Source of the DNA: Acidobacteria subdivision 2 bacterium RH1 MAG20
Lineage (GTDB): Bacteria; Acidobacteriota; Terriglobia; Terriglobales; Acidobacteriaceae
Assembly (NCBI GenBank): GCA_002197545.1
Contig: NFUO01000068.1
Location: 1-14,067, forward strand
Length of the DNA stretch: 14,067 bases
Direction: 5' to 3'
Made by a program: the position numbers and the translations under genes
Notes under the pieces: generated by a model
Told to the model about the DNA's origin: nothing
The model's database searches: none
What the model saw: the letters and a program-made list of their open reading frames with translations, nothing else
Shown here: piece by piece, positions 1 to 7,020 of the stretch
Numbering within the stretch: the first letter of the stretch is position 1
Layout of the letters: each line of letters begins with the position of its first letter

Positions 1-163
1 CGGAATCTGCGAGCAGCCATTCCACACCCGGAGTGCACCAGAACAGAACAAGAATTGGTGTTACGAAACCTAGATCCGATAGCGATGGTATTAAAGAAAT
101 CCACGCTCCGAGGGGCAGCGAGCGACCTTCGGCCATCTCTGCGTGTTGCCCCAGGACACTCAT
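1..163 (-). CDS. Partial small membrane-like protein, cut by contig edge
   Basis: An ATG at 161-163 opens a frame with no stop to the left edge, giving 54 codons (MSVLGQHAEM...). After a polar start of about 15 residues it has hydrophobic stretches, including GFVTPILVLFWCTPG at about residues 32-46, which suggests a membrane protein. It begins 9 bases after the stop of the preceding gene (173-454), so it would be the fourth gene of the primase operon. Only a weak purine-rich sequence precedes the start. I do not recognise the family. The tight spacing and open frame support it, but the frame is short and truncated. Confidence 0.4.
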   Translation of the reverse strand, partial: MSVLGQHAEMAEGRSLPLGAWISLIPSLSDLGFVTPILVLFWCTPGVEWLLADS

Positions 164-172
164 TTGAACCAC

Positions 173-454
173 TCACTGTCGGACTGCGGTCTCAGTCTTG
201 AAGGCGGCAGGATGGCTATGAGGCGGCTCGGCAACGGAACGCACAAAGCCAGGACTACCTGATGACAGGGGCGGACAGTGTTCGATTGCCCTGCCTGCCC
301 ACCGTCGATTGAAGACGTGGATTGCCAATGGCGTGCCGGTCGCAGCCGCGAGGAACGCTCCGCCAGGATTGAGGTGAAGACCACCACCAATCACAACGAA
401 AAGGAACAGAAACAGGCAAACCACCAACGCGCCTTGTTTAGTCTTTGTGAGCAC
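173..454 (-). CDS. Small membrane protein, unknown function
   Basis: 93 codons from a GTG start. A strong ribosome binding site (GGGAGGG, 5 bases before the GTG) fixes the start. Residues 8-28 (ALVVCLFLFLFVVIGGGL) form a clear transmembrane helix or uncleaved signal, followed by a second weakly hydrophobic stretch (GGAFLAAATGTPLAIHVF, about 31-48) and a polar tail. It lies 56 bases after the 226-residue gene, on the same strand, so it probably belongs to the primase operon. No family is recognised. Membrane location is predicted from hydrophobicity only. Confidence 0.55.
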   Translation of the reverse strand: MLTKTKQGALVVCLFLFLFVVIGGGLHLNPGGAFLAAATGTPLAIHVFNRRWAGRAIEHCPPLSSGSPGFVRSVAEPPHSHPAAFKTETAVRQ

Positions 455-510
455 CGTAACCCTCCCATGCGGCAGGGATTTAGATTGTTTTCAGTTGCAC
501 TTGTCGTCTA

Positions 511-1191
511 TCACCTACTGGCGAAAGTCTCCGTTGTGTCAGCGCGGACTGCGCTTTGCTGTGCCGCCTCATTTAGCTTCGGCTGACCGACCGGACGGGG
601 CTTTCGCAAATAGTGCGCGTGAGTACAGCCGTTGCAATTGACAGCTTTTGTAGTGGCGCGAACCAGCGCCATGAACTTGTCAGGAATCGCGATCACCTCC
701 CCGGCCAGCGAATAGAATGTGGGCACCACATTGCCGGCTTGGGCCTTATCCTTCCCGCTCAGGTCCAGTTCCAGACGCCCATGAATACCCCGGAAAAGAA
801 TCCCGGTCTCCAGTTGCGGCCTCTGTCCGTCGGTCACCGAATTCAGCGAGTGGCGCGTGATCAGGAGTTCGTACGTTCGGCCCTTCCGAAGCATGTCCGC
901 GCGCAGGATGGCAGTAGATATGACGACTGCGTGCAGGCCATTCACTCCGATGGCCTCGACCGGATGCAGATACTCGAGCGGCTGGCCGTCTTCAGCTGCA
1001 AAAGTCACATACCGACCTGCATCGCCTGCCGAGCCCCCCGACTCGAGGCCACGTATTACATAGCGTCGCGCCAGTTGCTGGTGTTCCACGCTCACTAGAG
1101 AGTGAGCATAGATGCCGCGATCTCTCAGAGTCCTGACTGCGCTCCTCGCCAGGGGCAGTCCCACCGTGCCCGTAAACTTCTCTTTAGCCAT
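511..1191 (-). CDS. Hypothetical protein (226 aa) downstream of primase
   Basis: The frame is intact from ATG to stop. A clear Shine-Dalgarno (AAAGGAGG) stands about 11 bases before the ATG, and the gene follows the primase stop by 21 bases, so the two are very probably co-transcribed. It appears soluble: no signal peptide or membrane helix is visible. The C-terminal part contains CNGCTHAH (about residues 185-192), a cluster of two Cys and two His that could bind a metal, though this alone does not prove a zinc site. The middle (about 75-115) is mixed alpha/beta with hydrophobic strands (HAVVISTAIL). I do not recognise a family. Its position suggests an accessory role in element replication or maintenance, which is inference from the neighbourhood. 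Confidence 0.75.
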   Translation of the reverse strand: MAKEKFTGTVGLPLARSAVRTLRDRGIYAHSLVSVEHQQLARRYVIRGLESGGSAGDAGRYVTFAAEDGQPLEYLHPVEAIGVNGLHAVVISTAILRADMLRKGRTYELLITRHSLNSVTDGQRPQLETGILFRGIHGRLELDLSGKDKAQAGNVVPTFYSLAGEVIAIPDKFMALVRATTKAVNCNGCTHAHYLRKPRPVGQPKLNEAAQQSAVRADTTETFASR

Positions 1192-1212
1192 GACGGTCGT
1201 CCCCTCCTTTAT

Positions 1213-2184
1213 TTATGCAATCCTCCGGACAGGTATCGGCTCCCCAACCGCCGCCCGAATCATTTCTTTGGTGCAGCCCGCCCAGCACAGATAGAACCGG
1301 GGATCTGCCACCAAAATTGCGAGGTTGTCGCCGCCACGGTCGCGCCCTGCCTTTTCACACGACGGGCATCGAGTGAAGTGGTTCTTTCCCAGGATTCTTG
1401 TCTTGCCCACGTGGTCGAGAATGCAAAACCTCGTCCGACTTCCCCTAGGCTTGTCGCTCATTGGCGCTGCTTCGTGTCGAGGCTTCACGATATTGGCAGG
1501 CAGTTCTTTGCCGGCAGTAAACCGGTCGAGTTCATCTTCAGTGACCCTGCGGAGCCGGGTGAGGAATTGCATCTGAGCTTCCAGTGTGTAGTCGGCGCCA
1601 TAGAACCAGAAACGCCGCTTCGCTCCGCGGTGAATTCCTAGCGGGCCACGGATGGCGTTGCCGAATGCTCCTGCCGCGATCACATCGTGTTTGGGGAAGA
1701 TCTCGATTCCGTCGACCAAACCTGAGCCCTTCACCGGAACGCCCAGCCGCGAGGCCAGGTCGTGGATATAGAGCCGGCATTTTCTCGCCAGCAGAGGTGC
1801 TGCGAGGAATATCCAAAGGTGCCCACCTCGCTTGCTCATCTCCAAGGCGGAATCCACGTGGTCGCCGCTTAGGTGATATTGAAGCTTGATCAGATCTTCC
1901 ATGGCGTTCCTGTAATCCGCATCGATTGCGACCCACTTGCAGCGTTGGTTGGCTGGGTTAATGGCGTACAGGCCAATCGTGATCTTTCCCTCCATGTGAT
2001 CGGAGATGGTTTTCTCGTTCAGTTGGAGGGCGGCTCCCGAGCCGCGTTCCGTAGGGCGGTAATAATAATGACGGCCGCTCTGCGGATGCGGCCGGACGGA
2101 CTGGACCGTGTAGGCGCGGCGATTGACGAACAGATTGACATACTCGTTCACTAAAGCGTGGGCTGCTACCGTTCGTCGCTCCAC
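1213..2184 (-). CDS. AEP-type DNA primase with C-terminal zinc finger
   Basis: Predicted primase/polymerase of the archaeo-eukaryotic primase superfamily, in the version found in TOTE-type systems and on mobile elements. Visible in order: HMEGKITIGLYAI (63-75); the metal-binding pair D88 and D90 in WVAIDADY; the glycine-rich SKRGGH (117-122), the usual nucleotide-binding SGxGxH-like motif, followed by WIFL; and the catalytic acid with lysine in GIEIFPKHD (159-167), followed by GNAIRGPLGIH. A C-terminal finger has CPSC (273-276) and CWAGC (300-304), the layout of a primase CHC2-like zinc ribbon. At 323 residues it carries the catalytic core without a helicase. The GTG start is fixed by AAGGAGG six bases upstream. 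It would make primers for replication of the element or for second-strand synthesis after transfer. First gene of an operon with its own promoter at 2228-2256. Confidence 0.85.
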   Translation of the reverse strand: MERRTVAAHALVNEYVNLFVNRRAYTVQSVRPHPQSGRHYYYRPTERGSGAALQLNEKTISDHMEGKITIGLYAINPANQRCKWVAIDADYRNAMEDLIKLQYHLSGDHVDSALEMSKRGGHLWIFLAAPLLARKCRLYIHDLASRLGVPVKGSGLVDGIEIFPKHDVIAAGAFGNAIRGPLGIHRGAKRRFWFYGADYTLEAQMQFLTRLRRVTEDELDRFTAGKELPANIVKPRHEAAPMSDKPRGSRTRFCILDHVGKTRILGKNHFTRCPSCEKAGRDRGGDNLAILVADPRFYLCWAGCTKEMIRAAVGEPIPVRRIA

Positions 2185-2227
2185 GATCCACCTCCTTTCC
2201 GGTACCTTCCGCTTGGGTGCTGTGTGC

Positions 2228-2256
2228 TAGATAATTCGGGATTGAATTTCTGTCAA
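2228..2256 (-). promoter_or_regulatory. Sigma70-type promoter of the primase operon
   Basis: On the minus strand, TTGACA (2251-2256) and TATCTA (2228-2233) are separated by exactly 17 bases: a perfect -35 and a -10 with four of six consensus bases, at the ideal distance. Transcription would begin near 2220, about 37 bases before the GTG of the primase gene. An 8-bp perfect palindrome, ACGGCCGT (2257-2264), abuts the upstream edge of the -35 and could be an operator. It is the best promoter I can see in the window. Confidence 0.75.
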
Positions 2257-2274
2257 ACGGCCGTCAGAAGCCTC

Positions 2275-2664
2275 TCATCTGCAAACTCCGCCCGCCATCT
2301 CGGCCGGTTTGTGCGGTTCCAATAGCCAGCCCGCATCGGCTCTCAATAGAGCGGGACGTTCCACGAGACTGAGGAAGTCGTACTCATGTACCAGCAGGTC
2401 AAAGTCGCTCGTGCTGTACCCGCCGTATTGGTCGTCTTCGAAATCAAGCCAGAGCCAAGTTTTCCTTCTGCGGTCCAAGACGTAGAACGCTCCGGACTGT
2501 GAGTCGCCGGGGATGGTTAAGAGCAGCAGGACTGCCGTCGGGAACTCCACCCATCGGGCAGCTTGCGCACCCTCGGTAGCTTCGATCAGACTCCTTACGG
2601 CCTCTTCTACCGAACATGTAGGGCTGACGTTGAGAATTGGTTCCGCTTTCATGTGACCGAACAT
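2275..2664 (-). CDS. Hypothetical protein (129 aa)
   Basis: I place the start at the ATG at 2662-2664 because AAAGGAA stands about 8 bases before it. A longer version from a GTG at 2748 (157 residues) has no recognisable ribosome binding site. The product appears soluble and acidic, with alternating strands such as WVEFPTAVLLLLTI and GAFYVLDRRRKTWLWLDFEDD, and a C-terminal helix-rich part (DFDLLVHEYDFLSLVERPALL). There is no signal peptide or membrane segment. I do not recognise the family. It ends 18 bases before the -35 of the primase promoter, so it is a separate unit from the primase operon. Confidence 0.6.
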   Translation of the reverse strand: MFGHMKAEPILNVSPTCSVEEAVRSLIEATEGAQAARWVEFPTAVLLLLTIPGDSQSGAFYVLDRRRKTWLWLDFEDDQYGGYSTSDFDLLVHEYDFLSLVERPALLRADAGWLLEPHKPAEMAGGVCR

Positions 2665-2977
2665 AACTGGGCTTCCTTTCTGGAGCGATTTCCGCTCCGT
2701 TGCTAGACCAAGCCGCGTACGGCTCGCCTTCACGGGCTCATTACTCACTTGTCTGACATCGGTGGCATGTGGGAGGAGTTAGAGGATTAGATCTTGACCG
2801 AGGCGGAAAAAAGTCTCATGAAACCTGAGTCCTCAATAACAAGCGAGAGTGTCCTCAGATCATTCACGGCAGCGGACTTCTAGCGGCATTGCCGGTTTCG
2901 CACGTGGCTAAAGGTGGTTTTGTGTAAGCAGATTACTTCAGGGTGGACCGTTACTGAGGAGCAATCAGGAGCGAACT
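2665..2977. other. Intergenic region, no gene seen
   Basis: 313 bases between the TPR gene and the 129-residue gene. I see no convincing ORF beyond a possible N-terminal extension of the downstream gene, and no tRNA-like fold. There is a short perfect dyad, CGGCA-T-TGCCG, at 2884-2894. On the minus strand a weak four-pair hairpin is followed by a run of six T near 2807-2815, which might terminate transcription but is too short to call. No promoter with recognisable -35 and -10 boxes stands out. Confidence 0.4.
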
Positions 2978-4600
2978 TTACAGATCTTTGAGCGTGAGTG
3001 GCATGTCCGCATTTTTCCAGGCTGCCTCAAATTCTCTTCGAACATCCTCAGCGGCATCGTGCTTCTTTTGGGCTTCCAAAGCATTCATAAGGCCAAACAG
3101 CGAGCGGGGATTCCGGGGACAATGTTCTAAATCAGCGCGAAACACAGCTTCGGCCCGCTCCGGTCGTCCGCTCAGCAGCAAGGCACTGCCTAACGACTCC
3201 CGCACAGGATAAAACCACTCGGGCGGTTCGCCATAGTACAGCTTATCTTCGACTTCTACTGCCTTCTCCCAATACCTGATTGCCGGCGTATGCTCGCCCT
3301 TAGCCGCGGCAATCCGAGCGTCCAGGATATTCTCCGCGAGATCAAGAAAGCTTTGGGCTTTGTTGAAATAGAAGCTGAACTCCACATCGGCGGGCGTTTC
3401 CTTGCGCGCTGTAGCAAGAATCTGCCGTTCCGCTTCTGCGTTGGCAATTTGGCCCTTGGCGGCAAATGCGGAGCCGCGTGCGAAATGCCAGAATGCATTG
3501 GTCATAGCCATACCAGGGTTCGGTGCCGGAAGCGTAAGGACGTCATCCCAACGATGGAAGCGAACGAGCATGAAGATTGGGTAGGGCACATAGGTCTCCG
3601 CCATAGGCATGTCATGGAGCATCGAAGCGGCGTGCGTAGCCACTTCGTCGGCGGCTTGTTTGGCGTGTGCGAAATCGCCGGCCATGCTGTAGCTGGCCGC
3701 GAGGAAGTGAAGATTGTGACAGTAATACATCATGTCGTACATGCTGCCCGAGGTGTTGCTCTCCCGGAAATAGGCGCGGTCAGCGTCGGCCGCCAGCGCA
3801 TTGCTGCGGGCCGCTGCAGCGTAATCTCCCACACGCATATAGGTGTGCGCGGGCATGTGCACCAGATGCCCGGCAGCGGGCGCGAGCGTTTCCAAACGCT
3901 TTGCGCTGGCTAAGGCCCACTCGGGATGAGGGGACGATTCCGAGGCGTGAACATAATAATGATTCGCCCCAAGGTGATTCGGATCGCGACGCAACACCGA
4001 TTCCAACACCGCGATGATCTCTTCGGTGCCCTCGGTTGGGCGCCCGTCTAGGGTCCATTGCTTCCAAGGGTGGAGGTCCATCAGACTCTCTGCGTAGAGC
4101 GTCGCTGCATCGAGGTCGTCCGGGTAATGCGTCGACAGTTCCCGCATGGCGTTGGCGTAGTCCGCATCGAGCTTTCTCAGGTCGACCTTCGGATCAGACG
4201 AGTAGCGCTTGGCGAGAGCTTGAATATAAGCGCGCTCCCGTTCCGTCGCACCCGGCGCGAGTGACAACGCCTTCTGCACGGCTTCGTACGCCGCCTTTTC
4301 ATGGGGCGGATCGACATCAAGATTGATGCATGGACCCAGCGCTAATGCGACGCCCCAAAACGCCATCGCTGAGTGCGGTTCCAGTTCCGACGCCCGCCGG
4401 AAAGATCGAGCGGCTTCCTCGTGGTTGAAACCGAAGACCAACGTGAGGCCTTGATCGAAGAACCGTTGCGCCTCAAGGCTCTTTGTGGAGATCGTGTGGT
4501 GATGTTCGCCTAAGCCCGACATCAGGACTGGCGGCTTTGACTGGGCGAACAAGGGACAGACTAGCCCGAGCAACACAACTACCTGCGCGAGGAGTTTCAT
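2978..4600 (-). CDS. Secreted tetratricopeptide-repeat protein
   Basis: 540 residues from the ATG at 4600. A TTG seven codons upstream is also in frame, but the ATG start puts the signal peptide (MKLLAQVVVLLGLVCPLFAQ, likely cut after residue 20) right at the N-terminus. The mature part is helical repeats of TPR type: AQRFFDQGLTLVFGFNHEEA (44-63) then AARSFRRASELEP matches the repeat pattern, with further repeats along the chain (for example PERAEAVFRADLEHCP near the C-terminus). Conserved-looking His-rich segments are NHYYVHASE (213-221) and GHLVHMPAHTYMRVGDY (244-260), familiar from a family of periplasmic TPR proteins common in Acidobacteriota and some Proteobacteria. Specific function is unknown. 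It has no evident link to conjugation and sits between two element modules, so it is probably cargo. Confidence 0.85.
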   Translation of the reverse strand: MKLLAQVVVLLGLVCPLFAQSKPPVLMSGLGEHHHTISTKSLEAQRFFDQGLTLVFGFNHEEAARSFRRASELEPHSAMAFWGVALALGPCINLDVDPPHEKAAYEAVQKALSLAPGATERERAYIQALAKRYSSDPKVDLRKLDADYANAMRELSTHYPDDLDAATLYAESLMDLHPWKQWTLDGRPTEGTEEIIAVLESVLRRDPNHLGANHYYVHASESSPHPEWALASAKRLETLAPAAGHLVHMPAHTYMRVGDYAAAARSNALAADADRAYFRESNTSGSMYDMMYYCHNLHFLAASYSMAGDFAHAKQAADEVATHAASMLHDMPMAETYVPYPIFMLVRFHRWDDVLTLPAPNPGMAMTNAFWHFARGSAFAAKGQIANAEAERQILATARKETPADVEFSFYFNKAQSFLDLAENILDARIAAAKGEHTPAIRYWEKAVEVEDKLYYGEPPEWFYPVRESLGSALLLSGRPERAEAVFRADLEHCPRNPRSLFGLMNALEAQKKHDAAEDVRREFEAAWKNADMPLTLKDL

Positions 4601-4822
4601 CTGAATTCCCCAAGCGTTCAAGGCAGGAAACCAAACCTTCCCTAATGCTCAAATCGCTTCAGATGCTTATACCATGTATGCCTGACGAGGCACCGCGTGG
4701 ATGGTCGGCAATGGGGAAGTTAACTCCGCGGGAGCCACAAACGTGGCGTGAGTCTAATCGCTCCATCAGGAAGATATAGTCAGCCGTTAGGTCATTATTT
4801 CTAAAGGGATTCGGCATTTTGC
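4601..4822. other. Intergenic region upstream of the TPR gene
   Basis: About 220 bases with no gene I can support. It holds one perfect small hairpin, GCCAC-AAAC-GTGGC (4734-4747), not followed by a T-run on either strand, so not a standard terminator. A TATAAG on the minus strand (4665-4670) could be a -10 box for the TPR gene, but no matching -35 lies 16-18 bases upstream. The region borders the repeat array at 4823-4866. Confidence 0.35.
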
Positions 4823-4866
4823 GACACCGCAAAAACACGCCAATGACACCGCAATCACACTCCAAT
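4823..4866 (-). repeat. Four tandem 11-bp repeats (iteron-like)
   Basis: Reading the minus strand, four units follow each other without spacing: ATTGGAGTGTG (4866-4856), ATTGCGGTGTC (4855-4845), ATTGGCGTGTT (4844-4834) and TTTGCGGTGTC (4833-4823). All four share TTG at units 2-4 and GTGT at units 7-10; units 2 and 4 differ by one base. An 11-bp period places each unit on about the same face of the helix, as expected for cooperative binding of a replication or transfer protein. The first unit lies in the last codons of the replication-relaxation gene. Iteron, oriT-associated site or operator are all possible. Confidence 0.5.
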
Positions 4867-5685
4867 CTTCTCCCAGAGAGTGCCGGTCGTTTGCACTGCC
4901 CGCCCCTGAGTCAGAACGGAAGCGAGCGTCATGGAGACGGGGGATCCGTTTCTTCTCACTGGCAGTGCCAACGTTAGCTGAAGAAAATCCTTGAGCAGCC
5001 CAAAGTGAACGGCGCGCCTACACCCTGACAGCTTGTCAGCAACGAACCAAAGGAGATCGGAGTTCGGCATCAAGTACAGAAAATGCGTGATTGACGTTTC
5101 CTGTTCAATCCGTTGCCGGACATTCAAGTACTGACGTGCTGCTTTGGGTGTGCGCTCATATTCCAGTGCGAACCTATAGTCTTGTCCCGCGAGACGGACC
5201 ACCACAACCGCGTCGTAATACTTCCAATACCCAGCTGCGGTCAGGTCATTTCGAGACCGGATTTCCGTCTCTGCTGTCCAGTAAACCAGCGTGCCAGTAC
5301 GCTTCAGTGCCAGATGAATTTCGTTCAAGTCCAGGGAGTGGTGAAGATGGCATTGTCCGTTGCCAGCCTTGAGGTGGTCTGCCGGGCGGGTGTAGCATTC
5401 CCCTTTGCCAGCCAACTCTGATGCTCCCGCTTCCGATAGTGTGTAGACAGCTTCGCGGTTGATGAAAGGCAGTTCGTGGCGGATGAGCAGACCATGCTTT
5501 ACCAGTCGGAGCACGCGGTTGCTGAAGGCATTGCGCGATGAAATGCAATAATCCAGTCTCATGAACTCTAGTAGTTGGCCGTGCGTAACAAAACCGGAAT
5601 GCAGCACCTCGCGCAGAATGGGGTAATCTCTTGTGGTGCTGAGCGCAATTGACCCTTTCCAATACCGCATGGTCTGAGACTCCAT
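4855..5685 (-). CDS. Replication-relaxation (Replic_Relax) family protein
   Basis: 276 residues. The start overlaps the preceding stop (TGATG), with a GTG one codon earlier as an alternative; neither has a Shine-Dalgarno, so translation is probably coupled. The N-terminal 85 residues read as a winged helix-turn-helix (REVLHSGFVTHGQLLEFM, SNRVLRLVKHGLLIRHEL, then YTLSEAGASELA). The central part, KYYDAVVVVRL then FALEYERTPKAARQYL (about 155-190), matches the strand-D-strand-ExxRT pattern of the replication-relaxation family, found on plasmids and conjugative elements, where it is thought to act in DNA processing at the transfer or replication origin. No canonical relaxase is seen in the window, so this is the best candidate for an origin-binding protein. 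It is the last gene of the transfer operon and sits against the 11-bp repeat array. Confidence 0.75.
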   Translation of the reverse strand: MESQTMRYWKGSIALSTTRDYPILREVLHSGFVTHGQLLEFMRLDYCISSRNAFSNRVLRLVKHGLLIRHELPFINREAVYTLSEAGASELAGKGECYTRPADHLKAGNGQCHLHHSLDLNEIHLALKRTGTLVYWTAETEIRSRNDLTAAGYWKYYDAVVVVRLAGQDYRFALEYERTPKAARQYLNVRQRIEQETSITHFLYLMPNSDLLWFVADKLSGCRRAVHFGLLKDFLQLTLALPVRRNGSPVSMTLASVLTQGRAVQTTGTLWEKIGV

Positions 5686-6221
5686 CACTTACTGCAACTA
5701 AGCACAAGGCGGGCTCTCCAGGAACACCGCTCTGAAGGTTCGAGCACGAATCGACCGAACTGACCTACAACCCAGCCGTATGCGGGCATCAACAGCATGG
5801 CTTCTTGCTGTTGCGCACATTCACTGAAGGAGAGAAGCCATGTGTCTGGCGATCTCCATCCGGCCGTTCCCACCGCCAATACCCCTGTCAGTTCCGGACG
5901 TACGACCACAAAGAAGCAGTCGGGCCGCTCACCGGCCGTCAACATGCGGTTGAACAGCAGTTTGTTGTATCCCGTCCACACGGACGGTTCCGCACATTCG
6001 AATACACGATTGATCATCCGAGAGGGAAAGTCTGGATTGAACCCGCCAGCCGCGTTGAACCGTGCATAACCACAAATCTGGGGTCGCTGGCGGACGTTGC
6101 TATTCACTACAACGCCCGTAGTGTTGTAGTACACAGGTTGAGCGAAGTTGCCGCGGTCGTGCGTCTGCTTTCCCAGCCTATGCCGCCACACACTACCGAA
6201 GCCTGTAACCGCCACCAACAT
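5685..6221 (-). CDS. Hypothetical protein (178 aa) in transfer operon
   Basis: The ATG at 6221 lies four bases after the previous stop, and the stop shares a base with the next start (TGATG), so it is firmly embedded in the operon. A weak GAAGGG lies about 12 bases before the ATG. The protein is mixed in character with no clear signal peptide or membrane helix. It contains several Trp and Cys residues and a central alpha/beta segment (PDCFFVVVRPELTGVLAVG followed by WRSPDTWLLSF). I do not recognise the family. Position next to the replication-relaxation gene suggests a role in DNA processing for transfer, which is inference. Confidence 0.7.
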   Translation of the reverse strand: MLVAVTGFGSVWRHRLGKQTHDRGNFAQPVYYNTTGVVVNSNVRQRPQICGYARFNAAGGFNPDFPSRMINRVFECAEPSVWTGYNKLLFNRMLTAGERPDCFFVVVRPELTGVLAVGTAGWRSPDTWLLSFSECAQQQEAMLLMPAYGWVVGQFGRFVLEPSERCSWRARLVLSCSK

Positions 6222-6225
6222 ACGT

Positions 6226-7020
6226 CTACGCGCCCTTCAGTCTTCGGTTGTTGTTCCGCTCCGCGTACAATTGCTCTTGCAGATTGTTGATGTGCGTCAC
6301 CACCTTAGGATCCGCACCCCGCAAATCAGAGGGCCGCTTGGCATCACCCGCTGCGCCGGATTTGTTCGTGAGAGTCTCCAGCCGAATCGACATCTCGGCG
6401 AGGATTTCCGCCTTCTTCCGCAACTCTTCCCGTGCCAGGTCCCTCTCCCTTGTCGCCGTGTCCCGCTCACCGGTCACACAAATCAACTCGCCTCGTAACT
6501 GTTCCACCTCAGAGCCTGTGGCAGAGGCGGCCTCACCATGTTCCGCCGCCTCAATTACACGGTTGCAGCGTTCAATGTGGGTGTTGTACTTTTCGATTGC
6601 TTCTTGAGCGATCCGCCGCGAATAGGCATCCTGGTTGTAGATGTCGGCCATCATCTCCGCCGTGATCCACATCGCCCGGCGATGATCGATCCGCAGCTTG
6701 GCGCAGACCACTCCCATTGATAGCAACACCAGGGTGGTGCACAGGCTGTACAAGAAGTACGGGTTCTTGAGTCGAGCTTCAATGAATGCCTGGCGCTCGC
6801 GTTCGATCCACCGACCGTAGTCGACATCGTCCGGATTGAACTGCCTTAACACGAACTCGTACCAGGTTTCCTGATGTTGAGATGGAGCGGGAGCAGACGG
6901 GGCGGCAGACGGGTGAGGTGATGACCGCGTTTGAGATTGTGCCGTACCAGGGAGACCAACTGTGCTTCCAATTGCCAGTCCTAGTATCAGAGTCCAGAGT
7001 GTTGTTAGCCTCCAGTTCAC
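6226..7020 (-). CDS. Membrane-anchored coiled-coil protein of the transfer operon
   Basis: I choose the GTG at 7020: GGAGG stands six bases before it and it overlaps the coupling-protein stop as GTGA. A GTG two codons earlier has its ribosome site too close. The 264-residue product has an N-terminal signal or anchor (residues 4-28, LTTLWTLILGLAIGSTVGLPG), a Pro/Ser/Ala linker (about 30-50), a transmembrane helix at about 88-107 (PYFLYSLCTTLVLLSMGVV), then a long charged helical part with heptad-like segments at about 165-220 and 240-264 (VEQLRGEL, REELRKKAEILAEM). The layout suggests an inner-membrane scaffold or stalk protein near the coupling ATPase. No family name can be given. Confidence 0.8.
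   Translation of the reverse strand: MNWRLTTLWTLILGLAIGSTVGLPGTAQSQTRSSPHPSAAPSAPAPSQHQETWYEFVLRQFNPDDVDYGRWIERERQAFIEARLKNPYFLYSLCTTLVLLSMGVVCAKLRIDHRRAMWITAEMMADIYNQDAYSRRIAQEAIEKYNTHIERCNRVIEAAEHGEAASATGSEVEQLRGELICVTGERDTATRERDLAREELRKKAEILAEMSIRLETLTNKSGAAGDAKRPSDLRGADPKVVTHINNLQEQLYAERNNNRRLKGA

Noticed and set aside
3290..3913. 207-codon plus-strand frame opposite the TPR gene
   Set aside because: Cys- and His-rich low-quality translation with no ribosome site, antisense to a well-supported gene; a composition shadow.
4659..4865. 68-codon minus-strand frame downstream of the replication-relaxation gene
   Set aside because: Its start overlaps the repeat array, it lacks a convincing ribosome site, and the translation shows no domain.
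5246..5707. 153-codon minus-strand frame overlapping the replication-relaxation gene
   Set aside because: Out-of-frame shadow of a gene with a recognisable family pattern and a coupled start.
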